From contig JAZQSD010000071.1 of assembly GCA_045629925.1 (NCBI GenBank), forward strand, positions 1 through 5,095: DNA of 5,095 nucleotides, written 5' to 3'. Within the stretch, counting starts at the first letter, position 1. Each line of letters starts with the position of its first letter. Of this stretch, positions 1 to 5,095 are shown piece by piece. Under the pieces are notes generated by a model that saw nothing but the letters and a program-made list of their open reading frames with translations, ran no database searches and was not told where the DNA came from. Origin of the DNA: Brotonthovivens sp045629925 (GTDB taxonomy: Bacteria; Bacillota; Clostridia; Lachnospirales; Lachnospiraceae). The position numbers were made by a program, and so were the translations under genes.

Positions 1-31
1 TTTCCAACACAGACTCTATCTGAAAATACAT

Positions 32-69
32 AAAAACACCCCTTTCACATGATGATATGAAAAGGGTGT
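32..69 (-). terminator. Rho-independent terminator after cca
   Basis: Arms 36-50 and 55-69 form a 15-bp hairpin with a 4-nt loop (51-54), followed in the minus direction by a run of five U (32-36). Two of the pairs (42/63 and 48/57) are G-U wobbles when read as minus-strand RNA but A-C mismatches when read as plus-strand RNA. The plus-strand side also lacks a U tract. The element is therefore directional and ends minus-strand transcription. It begins 12 nt after the cca stop codon and most likely closes the proS-cca transcript. Confidence 0.9.
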
Positions 70-81
70 CAAAAGTATTCA

Positions 82-1410
82 CTATTTATAATCAGAAAGA
101 CGCAAAAGCAGTGTCTCTCGGTCATTTAACTGAGGATCATCCAATACATCCTCCAACAATTTCTGCAAAATCATACCGATGTCTTTTCCCGGCTGGATTC
201 CATGGGCAATCAGATCCTTTCCTGTCACCGCAAGATCCTTCAAGGTCAGACAGTTCTGCTCTTCCAGAATCTGTCGATACATCGCCTCGTATTCTTCAAT
301 AAAACGAAGCTGTCTCTCCATATATTCCGGAGCATGGGCTAGGGCATCTGCTCTCATCACAGAAAAAAGTGCTGGATAATGTTCCAACCCATTGCGAACC
401 AAAGCTCGTCGAACGGTTTTGGCTGTCACTTGAAAATGATCTGCATGAGCGTTGATCAGCCCTGACACTTTCGAAGTGGTGTCGTTGTCAAACTTTAATC
501 TTCGCAAAATTGTTTTTGCCATCTGTGCGCCAAGCTGAGCATGTCCATAAAAATGTTCTTCTCCATTTTCATCTGTCATTCTGCAAGCAGGCTTCCCAAC
601 ATCGTGAAGCAACATGGCGATACGCAGTACCTTTTGCGATTCTATCAACTCTGTGGCGCGAACAGAATGTTCTCCCACATTGTACAGATGCATCGGATTG
701 TTTTGTGGACTTTGCATCATTACAGAAAACTCTGGCAGGATTACATCTGCGATCCCTAATTCATAGATTTGTCGCATCCGGCCTGGGTTTGGAGAAACCA
801 GAAGCTTTACCAATTCCACCTGAATGCGCTCTGCGCTGATCTTCGACAGATTTGGGGCCAGTTTCACAATGGCCGCCTCTGTATCCGGATGGATCTCACA
901 GCCCAGCTGGGCCGCAAAACGTACCGCCCGCAAAATACGCAAGGCATCTTCTGTAAAACGATCCATCGGATTCCCTACACAGCGGATGACTTTCTTCTCT
1001 AAGTCGTCTATCCCGCCAAACGCATCCACCAAACCATCTTTCTCATTATAAGCCATGGCATTGATGGTAAAATCTCTTCGTTTCAAATCTTCCACAAGCT
1101 GAGATGTAAAAATCACTTCTTTTGGATGTCTGGCATCTTCATATTCTCCATCAATCCGGTAAGTGGTCACTTCAAACCCTTCATGATCCAGCATGACTGT
1201 CACCGTTCCGTGCTGAATGCCGGTGTCGATAGTGTGATCAAAAAGTTCTTTTACCTGTTCTGGTTTTGCAGAAGTGGTAATATCCCAATCCTGTGGCTCT
1301 CTTCCAAGAATAGAGTCTCTGACACAGCCTCCTACCGCATATGCCTCATAACCGCGAGACTGGAGGCACTCGATGATATAACTTACTTTTTCCGGTAATT
1401 GAATTGTCAT
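82..1410 (-). CDS. cca: CCA tRNA nucleotidyltransferase with HD domain
   Basis: This class II nucleotidyltransferase (442 aa, cytoplasmic) adds or repairs the 3'-terminal CCA of tRNAs using CTP and ATP. The N-terminal catalytic head shows GGCVRD at residues 27-32 and the metal-binding DWD at 41-43. A full flexible-loop segment (about 84-100, YRIDGEYEDARHP) argues against a CC-only enzyme, which would lack it. RRDFTINAMAY lies at 111-121 and EDALR at 154-158, the region that selects the incoming nucleotide in this class. SAERIQVEL at about 192-200 is the usual RNA-binding neck. An HD domain follows, with H248, H269-D270, H290, H322 and D355. The ATG start is fixed by a perfect AGGAGG at 1417-1422, 6 nt upstream. 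The gene lies 63 nt after proS with no hairpin terminator or good promoter between, so co-transcription is likely. A poly(A) polymerase is possible but less likely. Confidence 0.93.
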   Translation of the reverse strand: MTIQLPEKVSYIIECLQSRGYEAYAVGGCVRDSILGREPQDWDITTSAKPEQVKELFDHTIDTGIQHGTVTVMLDHEGFEVTTYRIDGEYEDARHPKEVIFTSQLVEDLKRRDFTINAMAYNEKDGLVDAFGGIDDLEKKVIRCVGNPMDRFTEDALRILRAVRFAAQLGCEIHPDTEAAIVKLAPNLSKISAERIQVELVKLLVSPNPGRMRQIYELGIADVILPEFSVMMQSPQNNPMHLYNVGEHSVRATELIESQKVLRIAMLLHDVGKPACRMTDENGEEHFYGHAQLGAQMAKTILRRLKFDNDTTSKVSGLINAHADHFQVTAKTVRRALVRNGLEHYPALFSVMRADALAHAPEYMERQLRFIEEYEAMYRQILEEQNCLTLKDLAVTGKDLIAHGIQPGKDIGMILQKLLEDVLDDPQLNDRETLLLRLSDYK

Positions 1411-1473
1411 AGAACGCCTCCTCTCCTAAAATTATCTTGCTATATTAAATAACATATCTAAAAAGGTCTGTTT

Positions 1474-2913
1474 TTAGTATGCTTTGCCCCAGTAGATCAG
1501 CTTGTGAGCTGGTTTGCCACAGCATACACATGTTTCTGCGATCTTTTCCTGATCATTGAATGGCATACAACGGGATGTTGCACTGTGATCTTCTTTGATC
1601 TTATCTTCACAAGCACGATCTCCACACCACATACCACGGATGAAACCTGGTTTTGTTTCTACGATTTCTTCAAATTCAGCATAGTTGTGTGCATCGTAGA
1701 TATGATCTGCACGGTGTGCAACTGCGCGATCAAACATATCTTTCTGGATTGTTTCTAACAGTTCTGCAACTTTAACATCTACTTCGTCTAAAGATACAAC
1801 CAGTTTTTCTCTTGTGTCACGACGAACAAGCACACACTGATTCTGTTCGATGTCTTTTGGTCCAAGTTCGATACGAACTGGAATACCACGCATTTCCTGT
1901 TCAGAGAATTTCCAGCCTGGGCTCTTGTCAGAGTCATCTAATTTTGCACGGCAAAGTTTGCCTACTTTTTCTCTTACTTCAGCAGCTTTTTCAAGAACGC
2001 CTTCTTTTTTCTGCATGATTGGAACAACCATTACCTGTGTTGGCGCGATTCTTGGTGGAAGCACAAGTCCGGAATCATCACCGTGAACCATGATAATCGC
2101 ACCAATCAGACGTGTTGTCATACCCCAGGATGTCTGATGAACATGTTTTAATTTGTTATCTTTGTCTGTAAACTGAATGCCGAAAGCTTTCGCGAATCCA
2201 TCCCCGAAGTTATGGCTTGTACCAGACTGAAGCGCTTTGCCATCGTGCATCAGGGCTTCGATTGTATATGTGCTTTCAGCACCTGCAAATTTTTCTTTGT
2301 CTGTCTTCTGTCCGCGAACTACTGGCATCGCAAGCACTTCTTCACAGAAATCTGCATAAAGGTTCAGCATTAATACTGTACGTTCTTCTGCTTCTTCTGC
2401 TGTGGCATGTGCTGTATGACCTTCCTGCCATAAAAATTCTCTGGAACGAAGGAATGGTCTTGTCTCTTTTTCCCAACGAACAACAGAGCACCACTGGTTG
2501 TAAAGTTTTGGAAGATCTCTGTAAGACTGAATGTCATTTTTATAAAAATCACAGAATAATGTCTCAGATGTTGGACGTACACAGAGACGTTCCTGAAGTG
2601 GATTTAATCCACCGTGTGTTACCCAGGCTACTTCTGGAGCAAATCCTTCTACGTGATCCTTTTCTACCTGAAGCAGGCTTTCTGGAATGAACATTGGCAT
2701 ATATACATTCTCAACACCTGTTTCTTTAAATCTTCTGTCTAATTCATTCTGGATATTTTCCCAAATTGCATATCCGTATGGTTTGATGATCATACAGCCT
2801 TTTACGCTTGAATAATCAATCAACTCTGCTTTTTTCACTACATCTGTATACCACTGAGCAAAATCCTCATTCATAGATGTAATGGCTTCTACTAATTTTT
2901 TGTCCTTTGCCAT
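1474..2913 (-). CDS. proS: Prolyl-tRNA synthetase, archaeal/eukaryote-like type 3
   Basis: This class II aminoacyl-tRNA synthetase (479 aa) charges tRNA-Pro with proline in the cytoplasm. The catalytic core shows the RPTSET segment at 113-118, motif 2 around 146-169 (RWEKETRPFLRSREF) and motif 3 around 265-291 (GMTTRLIGAI then LVLPPRIAPTQV). The anticodon-binding domain follows from about 292. The C-terminal extension carries C430-x4-C435 and C462-x2-C465, the zinc-ligand spacing of type 3 ProRS, and the protein ends in WGKAY with the family's terminal tyrosine. The roughly 180-residue INS editing domain of E. coli-type ProRS is absent between motifs 2 and 3, so correction of Ala-tRNA-Pro, if it occurs, would need a separate protein. 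The ATG start has AAAGGAG at 2921-2927, 7 nt upstream. A proline T-box precedes the gene. Confidence 0.97.
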   Translation of the reverse strand: MAKDKKLVEAITSMNEDFAQWYTDVVKKAELIDYSSVKGCMIIKPYGYAIWENIQNELDRRFKETGVENVYMPMFIPESLLQVEKDHVEGFAPEVAWVTHGGLNPLQERLCVRPTSETLFCDFYKNDIQSYRDLPKLYNQWCSVVRWEKETRPFLRSREFLWQEGHTAHATAEEAEERTVLMLNLYADFCEEVLAMPVVRGQKTDKEKFAGAESTYTIEALMHDGKALQSGTSHNFGDGFAKAFGIQFTDKDNKLKHVHQTSWGMTTRLIGAIIMVHGDDSGLVLPPRIAPTQVMVVPIMQKKEGVLEKAAEVREKVGKLCRAKLDDSDKSPGWKFSEQEMRGIPVRIELGPKDIEQNQCVLVRRDTREKLVVSLDEVDVKVAELLETIQKDMFDRAVAHRADHIYDAHNYAEFEEIVETKPGFIRGMWCGDRACEDKIKEDHSATSRCMPFNDQEKIAETCVCCGKPAHKLIYWGKAY

Positions 2914-2930
2914 GATTTTTCTCCTTTAAC

Positions 2931-2980
2931 AAAAAAATCGCCGAATTCACAATCCCGCAAAAGGGACCGGAAATCCGGCG
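2931..2980 (-). terminator. T-box regulated intrinsic terminator upstream of proS
   Basis: The 5' arm (2963-2980) pairs with the 3' arm (2939-2956) over 18 positions with a single mismatch and several G-U pairs, around a 6-nt loop. Seven U residues follow at 2931-2937. The U tract ends only 3 nt before the proS Shine-Dalgarno sequence, so the decision is made immediately before the gene. It competes with the antiterminator at 2962-2990. Confidence 0.94.
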
Positions 2981-2990
2981 GTACCACCCT
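2962..2990 (-). promoter_or_regulatory. T-box antiterminator
   Basis: Helix A1 pairs AGGG (2987-2990) with CCCT (2962-2965). The 7-nt bulge UGGUACC (2980-2986) contains UGGU, which pairs with the free ACCA end of uncharged tRNA and so fits an A discriminator base. Helix A2 pairs GCCGG (2975-2979) with CCGGU (2966-2970) around an AUUU loop. The downstream half of this structure is also the 5' arm of the terminator, so the two cannot coexist. Confidence 0.93.
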
Positions 2991-3176
2991 AATTCGCATA
3001 TCACAAAAAGATATGCACTCTCAAAATCTTTAACGCAGACTATACGTGGCAGTTTTCATGCCAGACTCAAAGGGCAGGTTCCAAACACTTCCGGCAAGAA
3101 TCTCCCAGCTATGATTCTCTCTCTGGAGCCTTCCACGAATGTACTAATCCTTCTCAACGTCTTTCTATATTCTTTT

Positions 3177-3198
3177 GGGATGAAATCAACGTCATCCC
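3177..3198 (-). repeat. Perfect 7-bp inverted repeat at the 5' end of the proS transcript
   Basis: GGGATGA and TCATCCC (3177-3183 and 3192-3198 on the plus strand) form a perfect 7-bp stem with an 8-nt loop. It coincides with the predicted transcription start and precedes T-box Stem I. No U tract follows on either strand, so it is not an intrinsic terminator. It could be a 5'-protecting hairpin of the leader or a DNA operator; the sequence does not decide between them. Confidence 0.55.
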
Positions 3199-3202
3199 GC
3201 TA

Positions 3203-3231
3203 ATTGTAGTTGAATGATTTTTAATTGTCAA
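3203..3231 (-). promoter_or_regulatory. Sigma-A-type promoter of proS(-cca)
   Basis: Read on the minus strand, a consensus -35 TTGACA (3226-3231) and a -10 TACAAT (3203-3208, one mismatch to TATAAT) are separated by exactly 17 nt. The predicted start is near 3196, about 34 nt before Stem I of the T-box. The -35 box is part of the final CTT GAC AAT codons of the upstream pseudouridine synthase gene, so the promoter overlaps coding sequence. Confidence 0.88.
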
Positions 3232-3922
3232 GTATGCTGGTCATTTCAAAACACTGAAAATGCGGATTCTGAGGCAAAATTTCAAATTCCATATCTTTGC
3301 CTGTAACCGGATGAACAAATCCGATCTTGTGAGAACACAAGGCCACATTTCCTGTTGTTTCTGATGGATGATATTTCTGATCCCCCACCAACGGATGTCC
3401 TACCGCAGACATCTGTACCCGAATCTGATGATGACGACCTGTATCCAGCTTAATCTTTACCAGGCTCATATTCTTTTCAGGATTATACCCCAGCACCTGA
3501 TAAGACAGTTTTGCCGGTTTCGCATCTTTTTCATCTGCCCCTGCAGCCACTCTAGATAAATTTGTCTTAGCATCTTTCACAAGGTTATGTTCCAGCACGC
3601 CCGCAGGAAACATCTCACCAAGAAACTCTCCTTCTGTAACAGCCAGATAGAACTTATCCATTCCTCGCTTGGCAACTTGGGCTGATAACTTAGCCGCCGC
3701 CTCTTTGGTCTTGGCAAAAACCATAACCCCTTCCACTGGCTGATCCAAGCGATGGATAAGCCCCACATAAGGGTCTTCTTTTTTCTTCGCCCTGTCGTTT
3801 CTAATCAAACTTACCACATCTTGCTGTCCAGCTTTTGCAGACTGGGTTGCCAGCCCCGCCGGCTTTCTACACACCAGAACATAGGCATCTTCAAATAGTA
3901 TTTCTAACTTTCTAACTCTCAC
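3221..3922 (-). CDS. RluA-family RNA pseudouridine synthase
   Basis: The predicted enzyme (233 aa) isomerises uridine to pseudouridine in rRNA or tRNA; the target cannot be read from the sequence. The catalytic motif is HRLDQPVEG at residues 57-65, with the nucleophile Asp60. The commoner RluA form is HRLDxxTSG, so the residues after the Asp are divergent. Other family blocks are KPAGLATQ (20-27), KFYLAVTEG (90-98) and LDTGRHHQIRVQ (159-170), followed by GHPLVGDQKY. There is no N-terminal S4 domain. The GTG start is the only plausible one: an in-frame TAA lies two codons upstream and no other early start codon is in frame. AAAGGG at 3929-3934 sits 6 nt ahead, inside the end of the hydrolase gene, suggesting translational coupling. 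The last codons contain the -35 box of the proS promoter. Confidence 0.9.
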   Translation of the reverse strand: MRVRKLEILFEDAYVLVCRKPAGLATQSAKAGQQDVVSLIRNDRAKKKEDPYVGLIHRLDQPVEGVMVFAKTKEAAAKLSAQVAKRGMDKFYLAVTEGEFLGEMFPAGVLEHNLVKDAKTNLSRVAAGADEKDAKPAKLSYQVLGYNPEKNMSLVKIKLDTGRHHQIRVQMSAVGHPLVGDQKYHPSETTGNVALCSHKIGFVHPVTGKDMEFEILPQNPHFQCFEMTSILDN

Positions 3923-3925
3923 GTA

Positions 3926-4570
3926 TTACCCTTTCATAGGAAGCCATAGAACCACGTCCCGCAATTTGCCCGCTAACATGGCATGGGCTCCCGGTGTCAG
4001 ATGCAGGGAATCCTCATCCGAAGACTGCACCCATTCTGCCGCGTCAAAAAATATACATCCGCAGCGGTCTGCCACCTGTTTATAGTATTTTGAAAACTCT
4101 TTTGACCGATAAACAGCGCTTGTATCAAAGGCTCCTCGGAACGGTGAACGGTGAATATTAGCACCTATCTCCGGTGGTGACACAAGAATTACTTCCGTCT
4201 GATACCCCTGCTTTTCTATCGTAAATTCTTGGATTACTCTTACAAGAGTCTCTGCTCCGGCAGCAATCTCTTCCGCCGATGCATGGAATGTGTTTTTCAG
4301 ATCATTGCTCCCAAGCATCAGAATAACAACATCTACCGGCTTATGGGAATTGAGGCAAGGGCGCAGATAACCAAGACCATTTTTCCATCCCTCTTCCGGA
4401 TCATCAAAAATGGTTGTTCTCCCGTTACATCCTTCCTCTATGACAACGTACTCTTCCCCCAGCATCTGCTGAAGACGGCCTGTCCATCTTATATTTGATG
4501 GGTATCGCATTCCATTAGACGGATTGTAACCATACGTATTGGAATCACCATAACACAAAATAGTCTTCAT
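3926..4570 (-). CDS. SGNH/GDSL hydrolase (arylesterase-like)
   Basis: The predicted serine esterase or deacylase (214 aa) belongs to the SGNH hydrolase superfamily. Block I is GDSNTYGYNP with Ser10 as nucleophile. GCNGRTT (47-53) provides the oxyanion-hole glycine, LGSND (86-90) the Asn, and DSLH (187-190) the Asp/His of the catalytic set. This arrangement resembles the arylesterase-like subgroup. No signal peptide or membrane segment is seen, so it should be cytoplasmic; the substrate is unknown. I chose ATG at 4568-4570 over an in-frame TTG at 4580-4582: GGGGA lies 6 nt before the ATG and overlaps the TTG, and family members usually begin just before the ILCxGDS strand. The gene starts 18 nt after the response regulator and ends 3 nt before the pseudouridine synthase gene, so it is probably mid-operon. 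Confidence 0.9.
   Translation of the reverse strand: MKTILCYGDSNTYGYNPSNGMRYPSNIRWTGRLQQMLGEEYVVIEEGCNGRTTIFDDPEEGWKNGLGYLRPCLNSHKPVDVVILMLGSNDLKNTFHASAEEIAAGAETLVRVIQEFTIEKQGYQTEVILVSPPEIGANIHRSPFRGAFDTSAVYRSKEFSKYYKQVADRCGCIFFDAAEWVQSSDEDSLHLTPGAHAMLAGKLRDVVLWLPMKG
3929..3934 (-). promoter_or_regulatory. Ribosome binding site of the pseudouridine synthase gene
   Basis: AAAGGG is formed by the last two sense codons (AAA GGG) of the upstream hydrolase gene and lies 6 nt before the GTG start. It supports that non-ATG start and ties initiation to translation of the preceding gene. Confidence 0.7.
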
Positions 4571-4576
4571 TGTTTT

Positions 4577-4580
4577 CCCC
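4577..4580 (-). promoter_or_regulatory. Ribosome binding site deciding the hydrolase start
   Basis: GGGG (with A following) lies 6 nt before the ATG at 4568-4570 and overlaps the upstream TTG alternative. That makes the ATG the better start and removes four residues from the longest reading frame. Confidence 0.65.
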
Positions 4581-4588
4581 AAGAGTTT

Positions 4589-5095
4589 TTACAATTTAAA
4601 TCGATAGCCTACTCCCCAGATTGTCTCTATGTACTGAGGCTTTGCAGTATTTACTTCTATTTTTTCCCTAATCTTCTTGATGTGGACTGTTACTGTGGCA
4701 ATATCACCAATGGATTCCATATCCCAAATCTTGCTGAAAAGTTCTTCTTTTGTAAATACATGATTTGGATTCTGCGCCAGAAATGTAAGCAAATCGAACT
4801 CTTTTGTTGTAAACTGTTTCTCCTCGTCATTTACCCAAACACGACGAGCTGTTTTATCGATGCGGATACCGCGAATCTCAATCACTTCATTCTCCTGCAC
4901 ATTACTGGAAATGAGGCGCTCATATCTTGCAAGATGTGCCTTTACACGAGCTACCAGCTCACTTGGAGAAAATGGTTTTGTAATATAGTCATCGGCACCC
5001 AGTCCCAAACCTCTGATCTTATCGATATCATCTTTCTTAGCAGAAACCATCAAGATAGGTGTGTTCTTTTCTTCACGGATACGTTTGCAGATCTC
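4589..5095 (-). CDS. OmpR-family response regulator, N-terminus beyond window
   Basis: This is the DNA-binding output half of a two-component system; 168 codons are visible and the frame stays open to the right edge. The receiver remnant runs to about residue 60 and shows the conserved Ser (MVSA, residue 18) and the invariant Lys of DDYITKPF (residue 40). The phospho-acceptor Asp and the true start lie outside. A winged-helix domain (about 70-168) carries FTTKEFDLLTFLAQNPNHVFTKEEL, the recognition helix region TVTVHIKKIREKIE and the terminal GVGYRFKL. An apparent start near 5053 is a TTG codon in the middle of the receiver domain and is not real. No sensor kinase follows; the hydrolase gene starts 18 nt downstream. 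The regulated function cannot be told from the sequence. Confidence 0.95.
   Translation of the reverse strand, partial: EICKRIREEKNTPILMVSAKKDDIDKIRGLGLGADDYITKPFSPSELVARVKAHLARYERLISSNVQENEVIEIRGIRIDKTARRVWVNDEEKQFTTKEFDLLTFLAQNPNHVFTKEELFSKIWDMESIGDIATVTVHIKKIREKIEVNTAKPQYIETIWGVGYRFKL

Larger units (their letters stand above)
2931..3196 (-). promoter_or_regulatory. T-box leader of proS, proline (CCU) specifier
   Basis: This mRNA leader binds tRNA-Pro. Uncharged tRNA stabilises the antiterminator and allows proS expression; charged tRNA leaves the terminator to form. Stem I spans about 3063-3162: base helix AGAC/GUCT (3159-3162 with 3063-3066), kink-turn-like GA bulges, an AGTA loop-E strand, and a distal hairpin AGAATC/GATTCT (3113-3118 with 3097-3102). 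The specifier CCT (3076-3078) follows GAA directly, the usual T-box arrangement, and names proline. A hairpin at 3047-3063 (TGGCA/TGCCA) may be Stem II. Stem III is a perfect 7-bp hairpin at 2996-3016. The T-box sequence AGGGTGGTACC and a mutually exclusive antiterminator/terminator pair complete it. The right end is the predicted transcription start. The structures are hand-paired; the identification is secure because the motif, specifier and downstream gene agree. Confidence 0.95.

Noticed and set aside
510..1398. Several plus-strand open frames of 72-109 codons opposite cca
   Set aside because: All are antisense to a well-conserved enzyme gene, lack protein-like motifs and overlap one another.
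1411..1473. Separate promoter for cca in the intergenic gap
   Set aside because: A GATAAT at 1431-1436 resembles a -10 box, but no reasonable -35 lies 16-18 nt upstream and the start it implies would fall in the Shine-Dalgarno sequence.
2370..2582. Minus-strand 70-codon frame inside proS in another frame
   Set aside because: It is embedded in the motif 2 region of proS with no ribosome binding site or family resemblance; a shadow frame.
2217..2690. Plus-strand open frame of 157 codons
   Set aside because: It lies wholly antisense to proS, has no recognisable domain or ribosome binding site, and its composition is explained by the proS codons on the other strand.
3177..3198. Inverted repeat as terminator of the pseudouridine synthase operon
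   Set aside because: The stem is followed by AAAAGAA on the minus strand and has no U tract in either direction.
4571..4582. TTG at 4580-4582 as the hydrolase start
   Set aside because: It overlaps the GGGG ribosome site that is correctly spaced for the ATG at 4568-4570, and adds four residues not typical of the family.
5048..5053. Response regulator starting near 5053
   Set aside because: The upstream codons to the window edge still encode receiver-domain sequence (ICKRIREEKNTPIL), so the gene is truncated by the window.
1..5095. Mobile element, CRISPR array, defence system or biosynthetic cluster
   Set aside because: No transposase, integrase, repeat array, toxin-antitoxin pair or cluster signature was seen; apart from the regulatory layout the window looks like housekeeping sequence.

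Overview
The window reads as an ordinary chromosomal segment of a low-to-moderate GC Gram-positive bacterium, most likely a Clostridia/Lachnospiraceae-type organism. The reasons are AGGAGG-type ribosome binding sites, a T-box riboswitch in front of an aminoacyl-tRNA synthetase gene, an archaeal/eukaryote-like (type 3) prolyl-tRNA synthetase, and a single-domain RluA-type pseudouridine synthase with an HRLDQPVEG active-site motif. The taxonomic placement is inference. All supported genes lie on the minus strand, so transcription runs from the right edge to the left.

Right part (5095 to 3221): a tight gene string made of the 3' two-thirds of an OmpR-family response regulator cut by the window edge, an SGNH/GDSL hydrolase 18 nt after it, and an RluA-family pseudouridine synthase 3 nt after that. 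The spacing implies one transcript. No histidine kinase and no terminator are visible in this stretch.

Middle (3231 to 2914): a consensus sigma-A-type promoter (TTGACA, 17 nt, TACAAT) whose -35 box lies inside the last codons of the pseudouridine synthase gene. It drives a complete T-box leader with Stem I, a CCU (proline) specifier, Stem III, a UGGU-containing antiterminator and a competing intrinsic terminator. It controls proS according to tRNA-Pro charging.

Left part (2913 to 1): proS, then after 63 nt cca, the tRNA 3'-CCA-adding enzyme carrying an HD domain, then a strong intrinsic terminator. No terminator or credible promoter separates proS from cca, so cca probably falls under the proline T-box. 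That joins a tRNA 3'-end synthesis enzyme to a riboswitch that senses tRNA 3' ends.

I see no mobile element, CRISPR array, tRNA/rRNA gene or clearly undescribed system. The most interesting points are the regulatory architecture around the T-box and the proS-cca coupling.
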